This document shows positions 9,532-18,310 of a DNA stretch of 64,000 nucleotides, in pieces. This DNA is from Algiphilus aromaticivorans DG1253 (GTDB lineage: Bacteria > Pseudomonadota > Gammaproteobacteria > Nevskiales > Nevskiaceae). Both the position numbers and the translations under genes were made by a program. Every line of letters starts with the position of its first letter. The first letter of the stretch is position 1. Below the pieces are notes generated by a model. The model was not told where the DNA came from. It was given only the letters and a program-made list of their open reading frames with translations, and searched no databases. The stretch is taken from the NCBI RefSeq assembly GCF_000733765.1, contig NZ_JPOG01000001.1, positions 2,542,001 to 2,606,000 of the forward strand, written 5' to 3'.

Positions 9532-11169
9532 ATGAACGAATTGCTGTCCATGCTCGGCGCGATCAACAGCGTGCTGCTGTCGGTGCCGGTACTGATCGCA
9601 TTGCTGATTGCTGGCGTGGCTTTCACGCTGTTCTCGGGCTTCTCGCAGTACCGCTCGTTGACGCACGGCTTCGCGCTCGTCGCCGGCCGCCACGATCTGG
9701 CCGACGACGGCAAGGGCGTGCTGAGCCATTTCCAGGCCTTGTCGGCGGCATTGTCGGCCACCGTCGGCCTGGGCAATATCGGCGGCGTGGCGATCGCTGT
9801 CTCCCTGGGCGGGCCGGGCGCGGTCTTCTGGATGTGGGTGGTCGGCCTCGTCGGCATGTCGATCAAGATGGTCGAGGTCACCCTCGCGATGCTCTATCGC
9901 GACACCAGCGACCCCGACAACCCGCACGGCGGCACGATGTACGTCTGTCGCGAAGGGCTGCGCGCGCTGTCGCCGCGTCTTGCGGGCGTCGGCGCCGTGG
10001 CCGGCAGCGTCTTCGCGGTTGCGCTGATCCTCTTCGGGCTCACCGGCGGCAATATGTTCCAGGCCTGGAACGCGGCCGAGCTGGCACGCAGCTACTTCGG
10101 TGTGCCGGGTTGGCTCTCGGGCATCGTGCTCGCCTTTCTGGTCGGGCTGGTCATCATTGGCGGCATCCGGCGCATCGGACGGGCCGCCGCGACGCTGGTG
10201 CCCTTCATGTGCCTCATCTACGTCGGCTGCGGGGTCTGGGTGCTGCTCGCCAATGCCGAGGAGCTGCCACGGCTGCTGAGCCTGATCGTGACCTCGGCCT
10301 TCTCGCCGGCAGAGGCCAGCGGCGCCTTCACCGGTGCGGCGGTCGGCACCGCCTTTCTGCTCGGCATGCGGCGGGCGCTGTTCTCCTCGGAGGCGGGCAT
10401 GGGCTCCGCACCCATTGCCCACGCCGCCGTGAAGACGCGCAAGCCGGCCAGTGAGGGCGTTGTCGCGGGCCTGGAGCCCTTCATCGACACCATCGTGGTC
10501 TGCACGATCACGGCGCTGGTGATTCTCTCCAGTGGGGTCTGGGAGCGCGGGCCGGTTGCCGAGTTGGCGGCGAGTCCGGATTTCGTAGAGACCGCGGAGG
10601 GCCAGTGGCAGCCCGAGCTGGCGCAGCTGCCGGACGCGGAAGGCCTTGATGCAGGCGATCAGGTCTTCATGCTGGTACGCGCCGGCTCCGACTCGGAGCT
10701 GGAACGCGTCTACGCCGAAGTCGGCCCCAACGGCGCTCTGAACTGGCAGACGATCGATAGCGCCGAGGCGCCGCGCGCCGAAGGGCCGGGACTCTACGAG
10801 GATCTGCCGGCTGCCGCTCTGACTGCGGCCGCCTTCGACAGCGCGGCGGCTGGTCTGGGGCAGTGGATGGTGACCGCCGCGGTCTGGCTGTTCGCGCTCT
10901 CGACGATGATCACCTGGAGCTACTACGCGGAGCAGGGTGTGGTCTATCTTTTCGGCGACAAGCCGGTGATGACCTATCGCTTGCTCTGGTGTCTGCTTAT
11001 CGTCGTGGCGACTGTAGGCGTCGTACGTACCGACGCGCAGTTGGACACGCTGAGCACCGTCGCCATCGGCTTCATGCTTATCGTTAACCTGCCGCTGATG
11101 GTTCTGCTCGCGCACAAGGCCCTCGCGGCCCAGCGCGAATACTTCGAGCAACTGCGCGACGGCGGCTGA
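9532..11169 (+). CDS. Alanine/glycine:cation symporter, AGCS family
   Basis: Inner-membrane Na+ (or H+) symporter for alanine or glycine, 545 residues. Family motifs include SALSATVGLGNIGGVAIA near residues 70-90, GGTMYV, SEAGMGSAPIAHAA and, late, FALSTMITWSYYAEQ. Odd feature: between the helix ending about residue 340 and AAFDSAAAGLG at about residue 435 there is a hydrophilic acidic insert of some 80-90 residues (10550-10830). Compact AGCS members have only a short loop here. The insert is in frame and has codon use like its surroundings. A good ribosome site (GGGAGAGG) precedes the ATG. It lies between the NSS transporter and hemH, with gaps of 37 and 31 nt. Confidence 0.92.
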   Translation: MNELLSMLGAINSVLLSVPVLIALLIAGVAFTLFSGFSQYRSLTHGFALVAGRHDLADDGKGVLSHFQALSAALSATVGLGNIGGVAIAVSLGGPGAVFWMWVVGLVGMSIKMVEVTLAMLYRDTSDPDNPHGGTMYVCREGLRALSPRLAGVGAVAGSVFAVALILFGLTGGNMFQAWNAAELARSYFGVPGWLSGIVLAFLVGLVIIGGIRRIGRAAATLVPFMCLIYVGCGVWVLLANAEELPRLLSLIVTSAFSPAEASGAFTGAAVGTAFLLGMRRALFSSEAGMGSAPIAHAAVKTRKPASEGVVAGLEPFIDTIVVCTITALVILSSGVWERGPVAELAASPDFVETAEGQWQPELAQLPDAEGLDAGDQVFMLVRAGSDSELERVYAEVGPNGALNWQTIDSAEAPRAEGPGLYEDLPAAALTAAAFDSAAAGLGQWMVTAAVWLFALSTMITWSYYAEQGVVYLFGDKPVMTYRLLWCLLIVVATVGVVRTDAQLDTLSTVAIGFMLIVNLPLMVLLAHKALAAQREYFEQLRDGG

Positions 11170-11200
11170 CGGCAGCCGCCGCCGTCGAGGACGAAAGCCA

Positions 11201-12277
11201 ATGACGGAAAGCGTCGAGGCCCACCGCGCGCAGCCACGCGCCGGCGTGCTGCTGGTCAACCTGGGCACGCCGGATGCGCCTACCGCGCCGGCAATTCGCC
11301 GCTACCTGCGCGAATTCCTGTCTGACCGGAGAATCGTGGATCTGCCCCGGGCGCTGTGGTGGCCCATCCTCAACGGCATCATCCTGCCGCTGCGGCCGCG
11401 CCGGCTGGCGAAGAGCTACGCTAGTGTCTGGCTGGAGGAAGGGGCGCCTCTACTCGTGCACACCCGCGAGCTCGCCGAAGGCGTAGCACGCGAGCTGGTG
11501 ACCGCGGGATTGGACGGCGTGCCAGTCTTCCATGCCATGCGTTACGGCAATCCCTCCATCGCCTCGGCGATCGCGCAGGCGCGCGAGCAGTCCGTGCGCC
11601 GGCTGGTCGTGATTCCCCTCTACCCACAATACTCGGGGACGACGACGGCTTCGGTCATGGACGGCGTCTTCTCTGCCCTTTCGGCGGAGCGCTGGATGCC
11701 CGAGCTGCGCAGCGTGCACGCCTATCACGACGACCCAGCCTTTATCCACGCCCTGGCCGACTCGGTGCAGGCGCACTGGCTGCAGCACGGACGCGGCGAT
11801 CACCTACTGATGAGCTTTCACGGCATCCCGCAGCGCTACTTCGACGCCGGTGACCCCTATCACTGCCACTGCCACAAGACAGCGCGCCTGCTGGCCGAAG
11901 CGCTCGCGCTGGGGGAAGACGACTACAGCGTCTGCTTCCAGTCCCGCTTCGGGCGTGAGCCCTGGCTGCAGCCTTATGCGGACGAGCGCATTGATGCGCT
12001 GGCCGCGCGCGGTGTCAGACAGCTCGACGCCATTTGCCCCGGATTCGCCGCAGACTGTCTGGAGACGCTGGAGGAAATGGCGCAGCAGTACGCTGAGCAG
12101 TTCCAGGCCGCCGGTGGCAAGGCACTGCGCTACGTGCCCGCCCTGAACGCACAGCCCGAACACTGCGCGACGATCGCGCAGCTGGCCGCGCGTCAACTCG
12201 CCGGCTGGCAGCCGACTGCGATCGACAGCGAACTTATCGCAGAGCGGGTCCAACGCCTGCCCACCTCCGGCGGCTGA
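11201..12277 (+). CDS. hemH: Ferrochelatase
   Basis: Inserts Fe2+ into protoporphyrin IX, the last step of protoheme synthesis, at the inner membrane. 358 residues, typical for proteobacteria. The N-terminus has GVLLVNLGTPDAP; the metal-binding histidine is His207 in MSFHGIPQRY, followed by DPYHCHCHKTA. The C-terminal block is ICPGFAADCLETLEEM, with conserved acidic residues. The cysteines in HCHCH and PGFAADC could serve an Fe-S cluster as in some bacterial enzymes, but that is not certain from sequence alone. It is the last gene of a plus-strand run and ends before a bidirectional terminator. Confidence 0.95.
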   Translation: MTESVEAHRAQPRAGVLLVNLGTPDAPTAPAIRRYLREFLSDRRIVDLPRALWWPILNGIILPLRPRRLAKSYASVWLEEGAPLLVHTRELAEGVARELVTAGLDGVPVFHAMRYGNPSIASAIAQAREQSVRRLVVIPLYPQYSGTTTASVMDGVFSALSAERWMPELRSVHAYHDDPAFIHALADSVQAHWLQHGRGDHLLMSFHGIPQRYFDAGDPYHCHCHKTARLLAEALALGEDDYSVCFQSRFGREPWLQPYADERIDALAARGVRQLDAICPGFAADCLETLEEMAQQYAEQFQAAGGKALRYVPALNAQPEHCATIAQLAARQLAGWQPTAIDSELIAERVQRLPTSGG

Positions 12278-12321
12278 GGGCTGCGTCGCACGGAGCCTCC
12301 CGCAAGCCGCCCTCGGCGAAA

Positions 12322-12362
12322 CAAAAAAAAGAAGCCCCACGACCTCAGGTCGTGGGGCTTCT
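12322..12362. terminator. Bidirectional terminator between hemH and the ompA-like gene
   Basis: A 15-bp perfect stem (12331-12345 with 12347-12361) is flanked on the left by eight A. That reads as a T-run for the minus-strand ompA-like gene. On the plus side the tail is only moderately T-rich (CTCTTATTTA). It serves two convergent genes. Confidence 0.9.
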
Positions 12363-12411
12363 CTTATTTATGCAGCGTGGACGGGGCCGAAGCCCCGTCC
12401 AAAGAGCGGGC

Positions 12412-13575
12412 TTAGTTGCCGCTCATCGCACGGACCTCGACGCGGCGGTTCAGCAACCGGCCCTTGTCCGTCTCGTTGCTGGCGATCGGATCCGACTCGC
12501 CGGCGCTGCTGGTGCTGATGCGCGCGGCACCCACACCCTTCTCGACCAGGTAGTCACGAACCACAGTGGCTCGACGCTCGCCGAGACGCTTGTTGTAAGC
12601 GTCGGTGCCGATGCTGTCGGTGTGCCCCTCAAGATCGACGCGCAGCTCACTGTCTTCTGCGATCAGCTGCTGGATCTCTGCGGCTGTCTTGTCGAGCGTG
12701 CTCTTGGCGTAGTCGGTAAGCGTCGCCTTGTCGAAGCCGAAGTTGATGTCCTCGAACTTGCGGTCGATGGATACATCCATCGGGCAGCCGACCTCGTCGA
12801 CCCGCACGCCGGCGGCAGTGCCGGGGCACTCATCCTTGTAGTCCGGAACGCCATCAGCGTCCGAGTCAATCGGGCAGCCGCGGGCATTCACACGCACGCC
12901 CTGCGGCGTGCCGGGGCATTCGTCCATGTTGTCCGGAACGCCGTCGCCGTCGGAGTCACTGACCTCGCGGCGCGGCTCCGGCGTGTCGGCCGCCGCGGCC
13001 ACCGGGATCGAGCGTACCAGCGGGAAGAGCACACCCACGCGCAGAATGGCCTCGTTGGCGGAACTCTTTGCAGTGCCGATAGCTGCCGCCGGCAAGCCAT
13101 CCGTGTAACGGTAGGCGAACTCACCGCGCAAACCGAAGTTGACGGAGGGGTAGCTGAAGACGCCGAGCGTAACTTCGCCGAAGGCACGACGACGATTCTC
13201 GTCGGGCGGGTCCAGCTCGTTGTTGGCCAGACCGCCGCCGAGGCCGACGTAGGGCTCGATGAGGCCGCCGCGGTTGAAGGCGTAGAGGCCGCCAATCTTC
13301 AGGTTCAAGCTCTCGCCATCGCGGTCGACGCCGTCTTCTTCGCCGAAGCGGCTGAAGTCCGCGGCGATCTCGCCCGCTAGATTCGGCGTGAAGAAGTAAC
13401 CGCCGGAAATATGGATGCCGTGACCTTCCTCGTTCGGCCGGTCATTGCTGTCGAAGGTGTGTTGATAAGAAAGCGACGAGAAAGCCTTGACCGTCCCGCC
13501 TTCCTGAGCAGTCGCCACCTGAGTTCCCATCAGCATGGCGGCTGTGCCGACTATGAATGCGAGTTTTCTGCTCAC
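12412..13575 (-). CDS. OmpA family outer-membrane protein with TSP3 repeats
   Basis: 387 residues. A signal peptide (residues 1-23, ending VATA) is followed by an N-terminal beta-barrel-like region to about residue 195. Next come two thrombospondin type-3-like calcium-binding repeats at about 205-265 (DSDGDGVPDNMDECPG; DSDADGVPDYKDECPG). A C-terminal OmpA peptidoglycan-binding domain follows (NFGFDKATL, VDLEGHTDSIGTDAYN, LNRRVEV). The architecture anchors the outer membrane to the cell wall, as in OprF-type porins. The start is GTG with a GGAG 9 nt upstream. It is convergent with hemH and divergent from sohB. Confidence 0.93.
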   Translation of the reverse strand: MSRKLAFIVGTAAMLMGTQVATAQEGGTVKAFSSLSYQHTFDSNDRPNEEGHGIHISGGYFFTPNLAGEIAADFSRFGEEDGVDRDGESLNLKIGGLYAFNRGGLIEPYVGLGGGLANNELDPPDENRRRAFGEVTLGVFSYPSVNFGLRGEFAYRYTDGLPAAAIGTAKSSANEAILRVGVLFPLVRSIPVAAAADTPEPRREVSDSDGDGVPDNMDECPGTPQGVRVNARGCPIDSDADGVPDYKDECPGTAAGVRVDEVGCPMDVSIDRKFEDINFGFDKATLTDYAKSTLDKTAAEIQQLIAEDSELRVDLEGHTDSIGTDAYNKRLGERRATVVRDYLVEKGVGAARISTSSAGESDPIASNETDKGRLLNRRVEVRAMSGN

Positions 13576-13697
13576 GATCGTTATGCTCCCTGTGGTCTGC
13601 TGCGCAGCCTAGTTGAATTGAAAAATGAAAACGTCCTGCCCGGACATTTCCGCCGTTTTACTATATCAGCTGTCGTTTTACCAGCGATGACGCTGAT

Positions 13698-13724
13698 CAT
13701 GCCTAACATGCCTAATAGGCCATG
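13698..13724. repeat. Tandem 9-mer with inverted third copy, possible operator
   Basis: In the 192-bp divergent spacer between the ompA-like gene and sohB, CATGCCTAA occurs twice in direct contact (13698-13706, 13707-13715). It is followed by TAGGCCATG (13716-13724), an imperfect inverted copy. It lies 44 nt before the sohB start. It could be a regulator site for either gene; nothing else supports this. Confidence 0.35.
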
Positions 13725-13767
13725 AGCTGGCTGAGCCGCTCCTGAACCCCCCAAGGAACTCTTTACG

Positions 13768-14781
13768 ATGTCTCTATTCTCGGATGTGGGCGCTTTCGCG
13801 CTCAAGCTGTTGCTTTTCCTCGCTCTGATCGGCGCTTTCATCGCGCTGATCTCGCGCCTGACGCGCTCGCAGCAGGAGGAGCAGCCCGCGCCGCTGGAGA
13901 TTCATCCGCTGAACGAGCGCCTGCGCGAGCGCGCGGATCGCCTCCGCCTCGCCGTTACGCCGGCAACGCAGCGCAAAAGCGTCATCAAGGCGCTGAAGCG
14001 CCAGCGCAAGGACGAGAACAAAGCACCCGCCGGTCAAAAGACCCGACCGCGCGGCTTCGTGCTCGATTTCGAGGGTGATATCCGCGCCTCGGCAGTGAGC
14101 TCCCTGCGCGAAGAGATCAGCGCGCTGCTGCAGGTGGCCGACAGCGGCGACGAGATCATTCTGCGCCTGGAGAGCCCAGGCGGCATGGTTCACAGCTACG
14201 GCCTGGCCGCCTCGCAGCTCGCGCGCATCCGCAAGCGCGGCATCCGCCTTACCGTGGCTGTCGACAAGGTGGCGGCCAGCGGCGGCTACATGATGGCCTG
14301 CGTGGCCGATCGCATCATCGCCGCCCCCTTCGCCGTCATCGGTTCCATCGGCGTGGTCATGCAACTGCCCAACTTCCATCGCCTGCTGAAAAACAAGGAG
14401 ATCGACTACGAGTTGCTCACCGCCGGCGAGCACAAGCGTACTTTGACGGTCTTCGGCGAGAACACCGATGCCGCGCGCAGCAAGGCGCTGGAAGAGCTGG
14501 AGGACACGCATGCTCTATTCAAGGAATTCATTCACAGCTATCGCCCGCAGCTCGACCTGGAGGCGGTCGCCAGCGGCGAGCACTGGTTCGGAACGCGTGC
14601 GGCCGAACGCCAGCTGGTGGACGAGCTGATGACCAGCGACGACTATCTGCTGCAGCGCATGGGCAGCCACGACCTGTTCCGCATCAGCCTCCGCCAGCCC
14701 AAGCCGCTGATGCAGCGCCTCGCCGAGCGCATGCAGATGCGCCTGCGGCCGCTGTGGCAGGCTCTTGGACAGCATCACTGA
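13768..14781 (+). CDS. sohB: Inner-membrane peptidase SohB (S49 family)
   Basis: Membrane-anchored Ser/Lys peptidase related to signal-peptide peptidase SppA, facing the periplasm. 337 residues: an N-terminal hydrophobic segment (about 9-28), a charged linker to about 90, then the S49 domain. The nucleophile is Ser171 in DKVAASGGYMMAC. The general-base lysine is Lys223 in GEHKRTLTVFGEN, a string typical of SohB. Substrates are not known in detail in any species. It is followed on the same strand by a DegP-type protease, so two envelope proteases sit together, which fits envelope quality control (inference). Confidence 0.93.
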   Translation: MSLFSDVGAFALKLLLFLALIGAFIALISRLTRSQQEEQPAPLEIHPLNERLRERADRLRLAVTPATQRKSVIKALKRQRKDENKAPAGQKTRPRGFVLDFEGDIRASAVSSLREEISALLQVADSGDEIILRLESPGGMVHSYGLAASQLARIRKRGIRLTVAVDKVAASGGYMMACVADRIIAAPFAVIGSIGVVMQLPNFHRLLKNKEIDYELLTAGEHKRTLTVFGENTDAARSKALEELEDTHALFKEFIHSYRPQLDLEAVASGEHWFGTRAAERQLVDELMTSDDYLLQRMGSHDLFRISLRQPKPLMQRLAERMQMRLRPLWQALGQHH

Positions 14782-14881
14782 AGATTGCGGGGCTTTCCGC
14801 GAACGAATTGATATTGGCGCGGTCTTCCGTGCCATGCGGAGCCGCCGCTCCGCCCCACCCAGAAACGACACAAGGTTCTCG

Positions 14882-16273
<1,392 letters not shown>

Positions 16274-16278
16274 GGGCT

Positions 16279-16322
16279 TTGCAATGCATGGCGCCGGCGT
16301 CGTTATACTCGGCGCCATGCAT
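16279..16322 (+). promoter_or_regulatory. Promoter-like element inside a 13-bp perfect palindrome
   Basis: A 13-bp inverted repeat (16284-16296 with 16310-16322; half-site ATGCATGGCGCCG) encloses a 13-nt loop containing TATACT (16304-16309). TTGCAA (16279-16284) could be the -35 at a somewhat long spacing. It precedes the small coiled-coil gene, zapA and 6S RNA. It may be an operator around a promoter, or a hairpin at the mRNA 5' end. Confidence 0.45.
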
Positions 16323-16333
16323 CGGGAGCGGCC

Positions 16334-16531
16334 ATGATGGATGAGGAGTTCAGTCAGCTCGAAGAGCGTGTGCACCAGCTACTAGGCGCCTACCGGCAAG
16401 CCAAGAGCGAGCAGCATCGCGCAGAAGCCGAGCGCGATCGGCTGCTCGAAACCAATCGCGAGCTGCGCGAGCGCATCGAGCGCATCGTTGCCCGCATCCG
16501 TGCGCTCGAGCTGGAGCAGAGCGATGGCTGA
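16334..16531 (+). CDS. Small coiled-coil protein, TIGR02449 family (ZapB-like)
   Basis: 65 residues that are almost wholly a single amphipathic coiled coil rich in Glu, Arg and Leu (LEERVHQLL, AEAERDRLLETN, LRERIERIVARI). Family members are found just upstream of zapA in gammaproteobacteria and resemble ZapB. A role in Z-ring organisation is inferred from that. There are two possible starts, 16334 and 16337 (MM). Its last 8 nt overlap the zapA start, indicating translational coupling. Confidence 0.8.
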   Translation: MMDEEFSQLEERVHQLLGAYRQAKSEQHRAEAERDRLLETNRELRERIERIVARIRALELEQSDG

Positions 16532-16832
16532 CAACAGCATCACCATAACCGTGCGCATCATGGGCCGCGAATACACCGTCGCCTGCCCGCCCGACCAGCA
16601 CGAGCTGCTGGTAGCTTCGGCCGAGATGCTCAATGAGCGCATGAGCACCATCCGCAAACGCGGCAAGGCTCTGGGTACCGAGCGCATCGCCGTCATGGCT
16701 GCACTCAATCTGGCGCGCGAACTGATGGAGAACGGCGGCTCCGGCGAGGACGCCGAGAGCCGCAAGGCGGCTGCCGAGCGCGTGCGCCAGCTGCGGCTGG
16801 ACATCGACAGCACCATGGCGCGCAACGACTGA
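16524..16832 (+). CDS. zapA: Cell division protein ZapA
   Basis: Cytosolic FtsZ-bundling protein that stabilises the Z ring. The ATG at 16524 gives 102 residues beginning MADNSITITVRIMGREYTVACP; the longer frame from 16488 would read back through the upstream gene. It has the family pattern of a beta-rich N-terminal FtsZ-binding part followed by long dimerising helices (MLNERMSTIRKRGKALGTER; VMAALNLARELM). It is coupled to the upstream coiled-coil gene and followed by 6S RNA and the cyclo-ligase gene. That arrangement is conserved across gammaproteobacteria. Confidence 0.93.
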   Translation: MADNSITITVRIMGREYTVACPPDQHELLVASAEMLNERMSTIRKRGKALGTERIAVMAALNLARELMENGGSGEDAESRKAAAERVRQLRLDIDSTMARND

Positions 16833-16860
16833 GCGCGCCAGCTGCTAAGGTGTGAATCGT

Positions 16861-17040
16861 GTCTCCTGCGGTGTTCGTGGTTCGCCCAGCAACCCTTGAG
16901 CCTATTTTTAAACCCAGGGAGCTGATGTCGTTTCTGGCGTGCAAGCCCGCCCCGCAGCGGGAAGCCCGATGATCCGTCTAGGCACCCACTTGAGACGCTA
17001 GTCTCAAGGTTCCAGGCGAATGACGGCACAGGCGGGAGAC
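16861..17040 (+). ncRNA. ssrS: 6S RNA
   Basis: 180-nt RNA that mimics an open promoter and sequesters sigma-70 RNA polymerase in stationary phase. Its ends pair: 16861-16869 with 17032-17040, nine pairs including one G-U. The inner closing stem pairs AACCCTTGAG (16891-16900) with CTCAAGGTT (17003-17011). The typical 5' strings GGTGTTCGTG and CCCTTGAGCC are present. It lies between zapA and the formyl-THF cyclo-ligase gene, its usual place. The 3' end overlaps the first 21 nt of that gene. Confidence 0.88.
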
Positions 17041-17619
17041 ACCCCCGATTCCCAGCGCGCGCGGCTCAGAAGACAGGCGCGCGCGGCGCGGCGCAAACTC
17101 TCGCCAGCCGAAAAGCGCGCGGCCTCCGAATCCGCCGCACGTAGCGCGATCCGATTGATCCGTCTGCGGCAAGCCCGGCGCGTCGCCGCCTATATCCACC
17201 ACGCTAGCGAGTTATCCACAGCCCCGCTGCTGTGTGCGGCGGCGCGCGAGGACGTGTCCATGCATCTTCCCGTCATCGCTTCCGATGGGCGCATGCTATT
17301 CCGACACTGGCTAGGCGGCCCGCTGCGAGCCGGTGCCTATGGCATCCCGCGACCGGCGGACGGCCCGGCTGTATTCCGCGGCGCGCTGGATATCGTCTTC
17401 CTGCCGCTGGTGGGTTTCGACGCCTTCGGTACGCGCCTGGGCGCCGGCGGTGGCTACTATGATCGCTGGCTCGCGGGGCGCCGCGGCCGCCGTCCGCTGC
17501 TCTGCGGCTATGCTTTCGGAGTACAGGAATTCCCCGAGCTGCCGCGTGCCGCCTGGGATGTGCCCATCGACGCCGTCATCACCGAGCGCGGTTTCCGCCG
17601 CCTCCCCGCCCGCAACTGA
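17020..17619 (+). CDS. ygfA: 5-formyltetrahydrofolate cyclo-ligase
   Basis: Converts 5-formyl-THF plus ATP to 5,10-methenyl-THF, salvaging folate in the cytosol. 199 residues. The family pattern is visible: basic N-terminal helix RRQARAARRKLSPAEK, then PLVGFDAFGTRLGAGGGYYDRWLA (shown here as PLVGFDAFGTRLGAGGG followed by YYDRWL) with the Gly-rich loop, and near the end WDVPIDAVITE. The ATG at 17020 lies inside the 3' arm of 6S RNA. No strong ribosome site precedes it, so translation probably depends on processing of the 6S transcript or on a later start. Confidence 0.92.
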   Translation: MTAQAGDTPDSQRARLRRQARAARRKLSPAEKRAASESAARSAIRLIRLRQARRVAAYIHHASELSTAPLLCAAAREDVSMHLPVIASDGRMLFRHWLGGPLRAGAYGIPRPADGPAVFRGALDIVFLPLVGFDAFGTRLGAGGGYYDRWLAGRRGRRPLLCGYAFGVQEFPELPRAAWDVPIDAVITERGFRRLPARN

Positions 17620-17633
17620 GCACGAGAACTCAC

Positions 17634-18098
17634 ATGGCCTACTGGCTGATGAAATCCGAGCCCGACGCCTTTTCCATCGACGATCTGCGCAACCGCCCGA
17701 AGCAGACCGAGCCCTGGGACGGCATCCGCAACTACCAGGCACGCAACTTCATGCGCGACCGCATGGAGGTCGGTGATCAGGCCTTCTTCTACCATTCCAA
17801 CTGCGCCGAGCCCGGCATCGTCGGCGTGATGGAGATCGCCTCGACGCCCTACCCGGACCCAGGCCAGTTCGATCCGGACAGCAAGTACTTCGACCCCAAG
17901 GCAACGCCCGAGCAGCCGCGCTGGCAGCTCGTCGATGTGCGCTATATCCGGCATCTGAAGCGCAACATCGCGCTGTCCGAACTGCGCGAACATGCGGAAG
18001 GGCCGCTTGCCGGTATGAAGCTGCTGGCCAAGGGCAATCGCTTGTCGATCATGCCGGTGGCTGAGGAGCACTGGGAGTTCATTCTATCGCTGGAGTAG
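17634..18098 (+). CDS. EVE domain-containing protein
   Basis: 154 residues, a single EVE domain related to PUA/YTH folds that bind modified nucleobases. The start MAYWLMKSEPDAFSIDDL is the hallmark of the family, followed by PWDGIRNYQARNFMR and GDQAFFYHSNCAEPGIVG. Stand-alone EVE proteins are widespread in proteobacteria, often near the cyclo-ligase/zapA region. Their substrate is not settled; binding of modified bases in DNA or RNA is inferred from the fold. It starts 14 nt after the cyclo-ligase gene and is likely cotranscribed. Confidence 0.88.
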   Translation: MAYWLMKSEPDAFSIDDLRNRPKQTEPWDGIRNYQARNFMRDRMEVGDQAFFYHSNCAEPGIVGVMEIASTPYPDPGQFDPDSKYFDPKATPEQPRWQLVDVRYIRHLKRNIALSELREHAEGPLAGMKLLAKGNRLSIMPVAEEHWEFILSLE

Positions 18099-18310
18099 CG
18101 ACCGACAGGTCGGTACCGATGGACCGGCATGGTTCATGAATGACCGTTGGCGACGGCGGTTCCGCGCTCTGAAACCCCAGCTACCGGACCAGCGCCTGAA
18201 GAAGGCGCTCACAAAGGAACCCTCTCCACTCAAAAGCAGTCAGCTGATCGCAAAGGCGACGAGCACGTAGCTTCCGTGAGCAAAGCACTCGCCCGCGCAC
18301 GCTGGTGGCG
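18099..18310. other. Intergenic region with two small hairpins
   Basis: The region lies between the EVE gene and ilvA, which are convergent. ACCGAC-AG-GTCGGT (18101-18114) is a 6-bp hairpin of the style seen in the array at the window start. A second, 7 bp with a 5-nt loop, lies at 18191-18209. Neither has a T-run, and no coding frame is credible. Confidence 0.45.
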
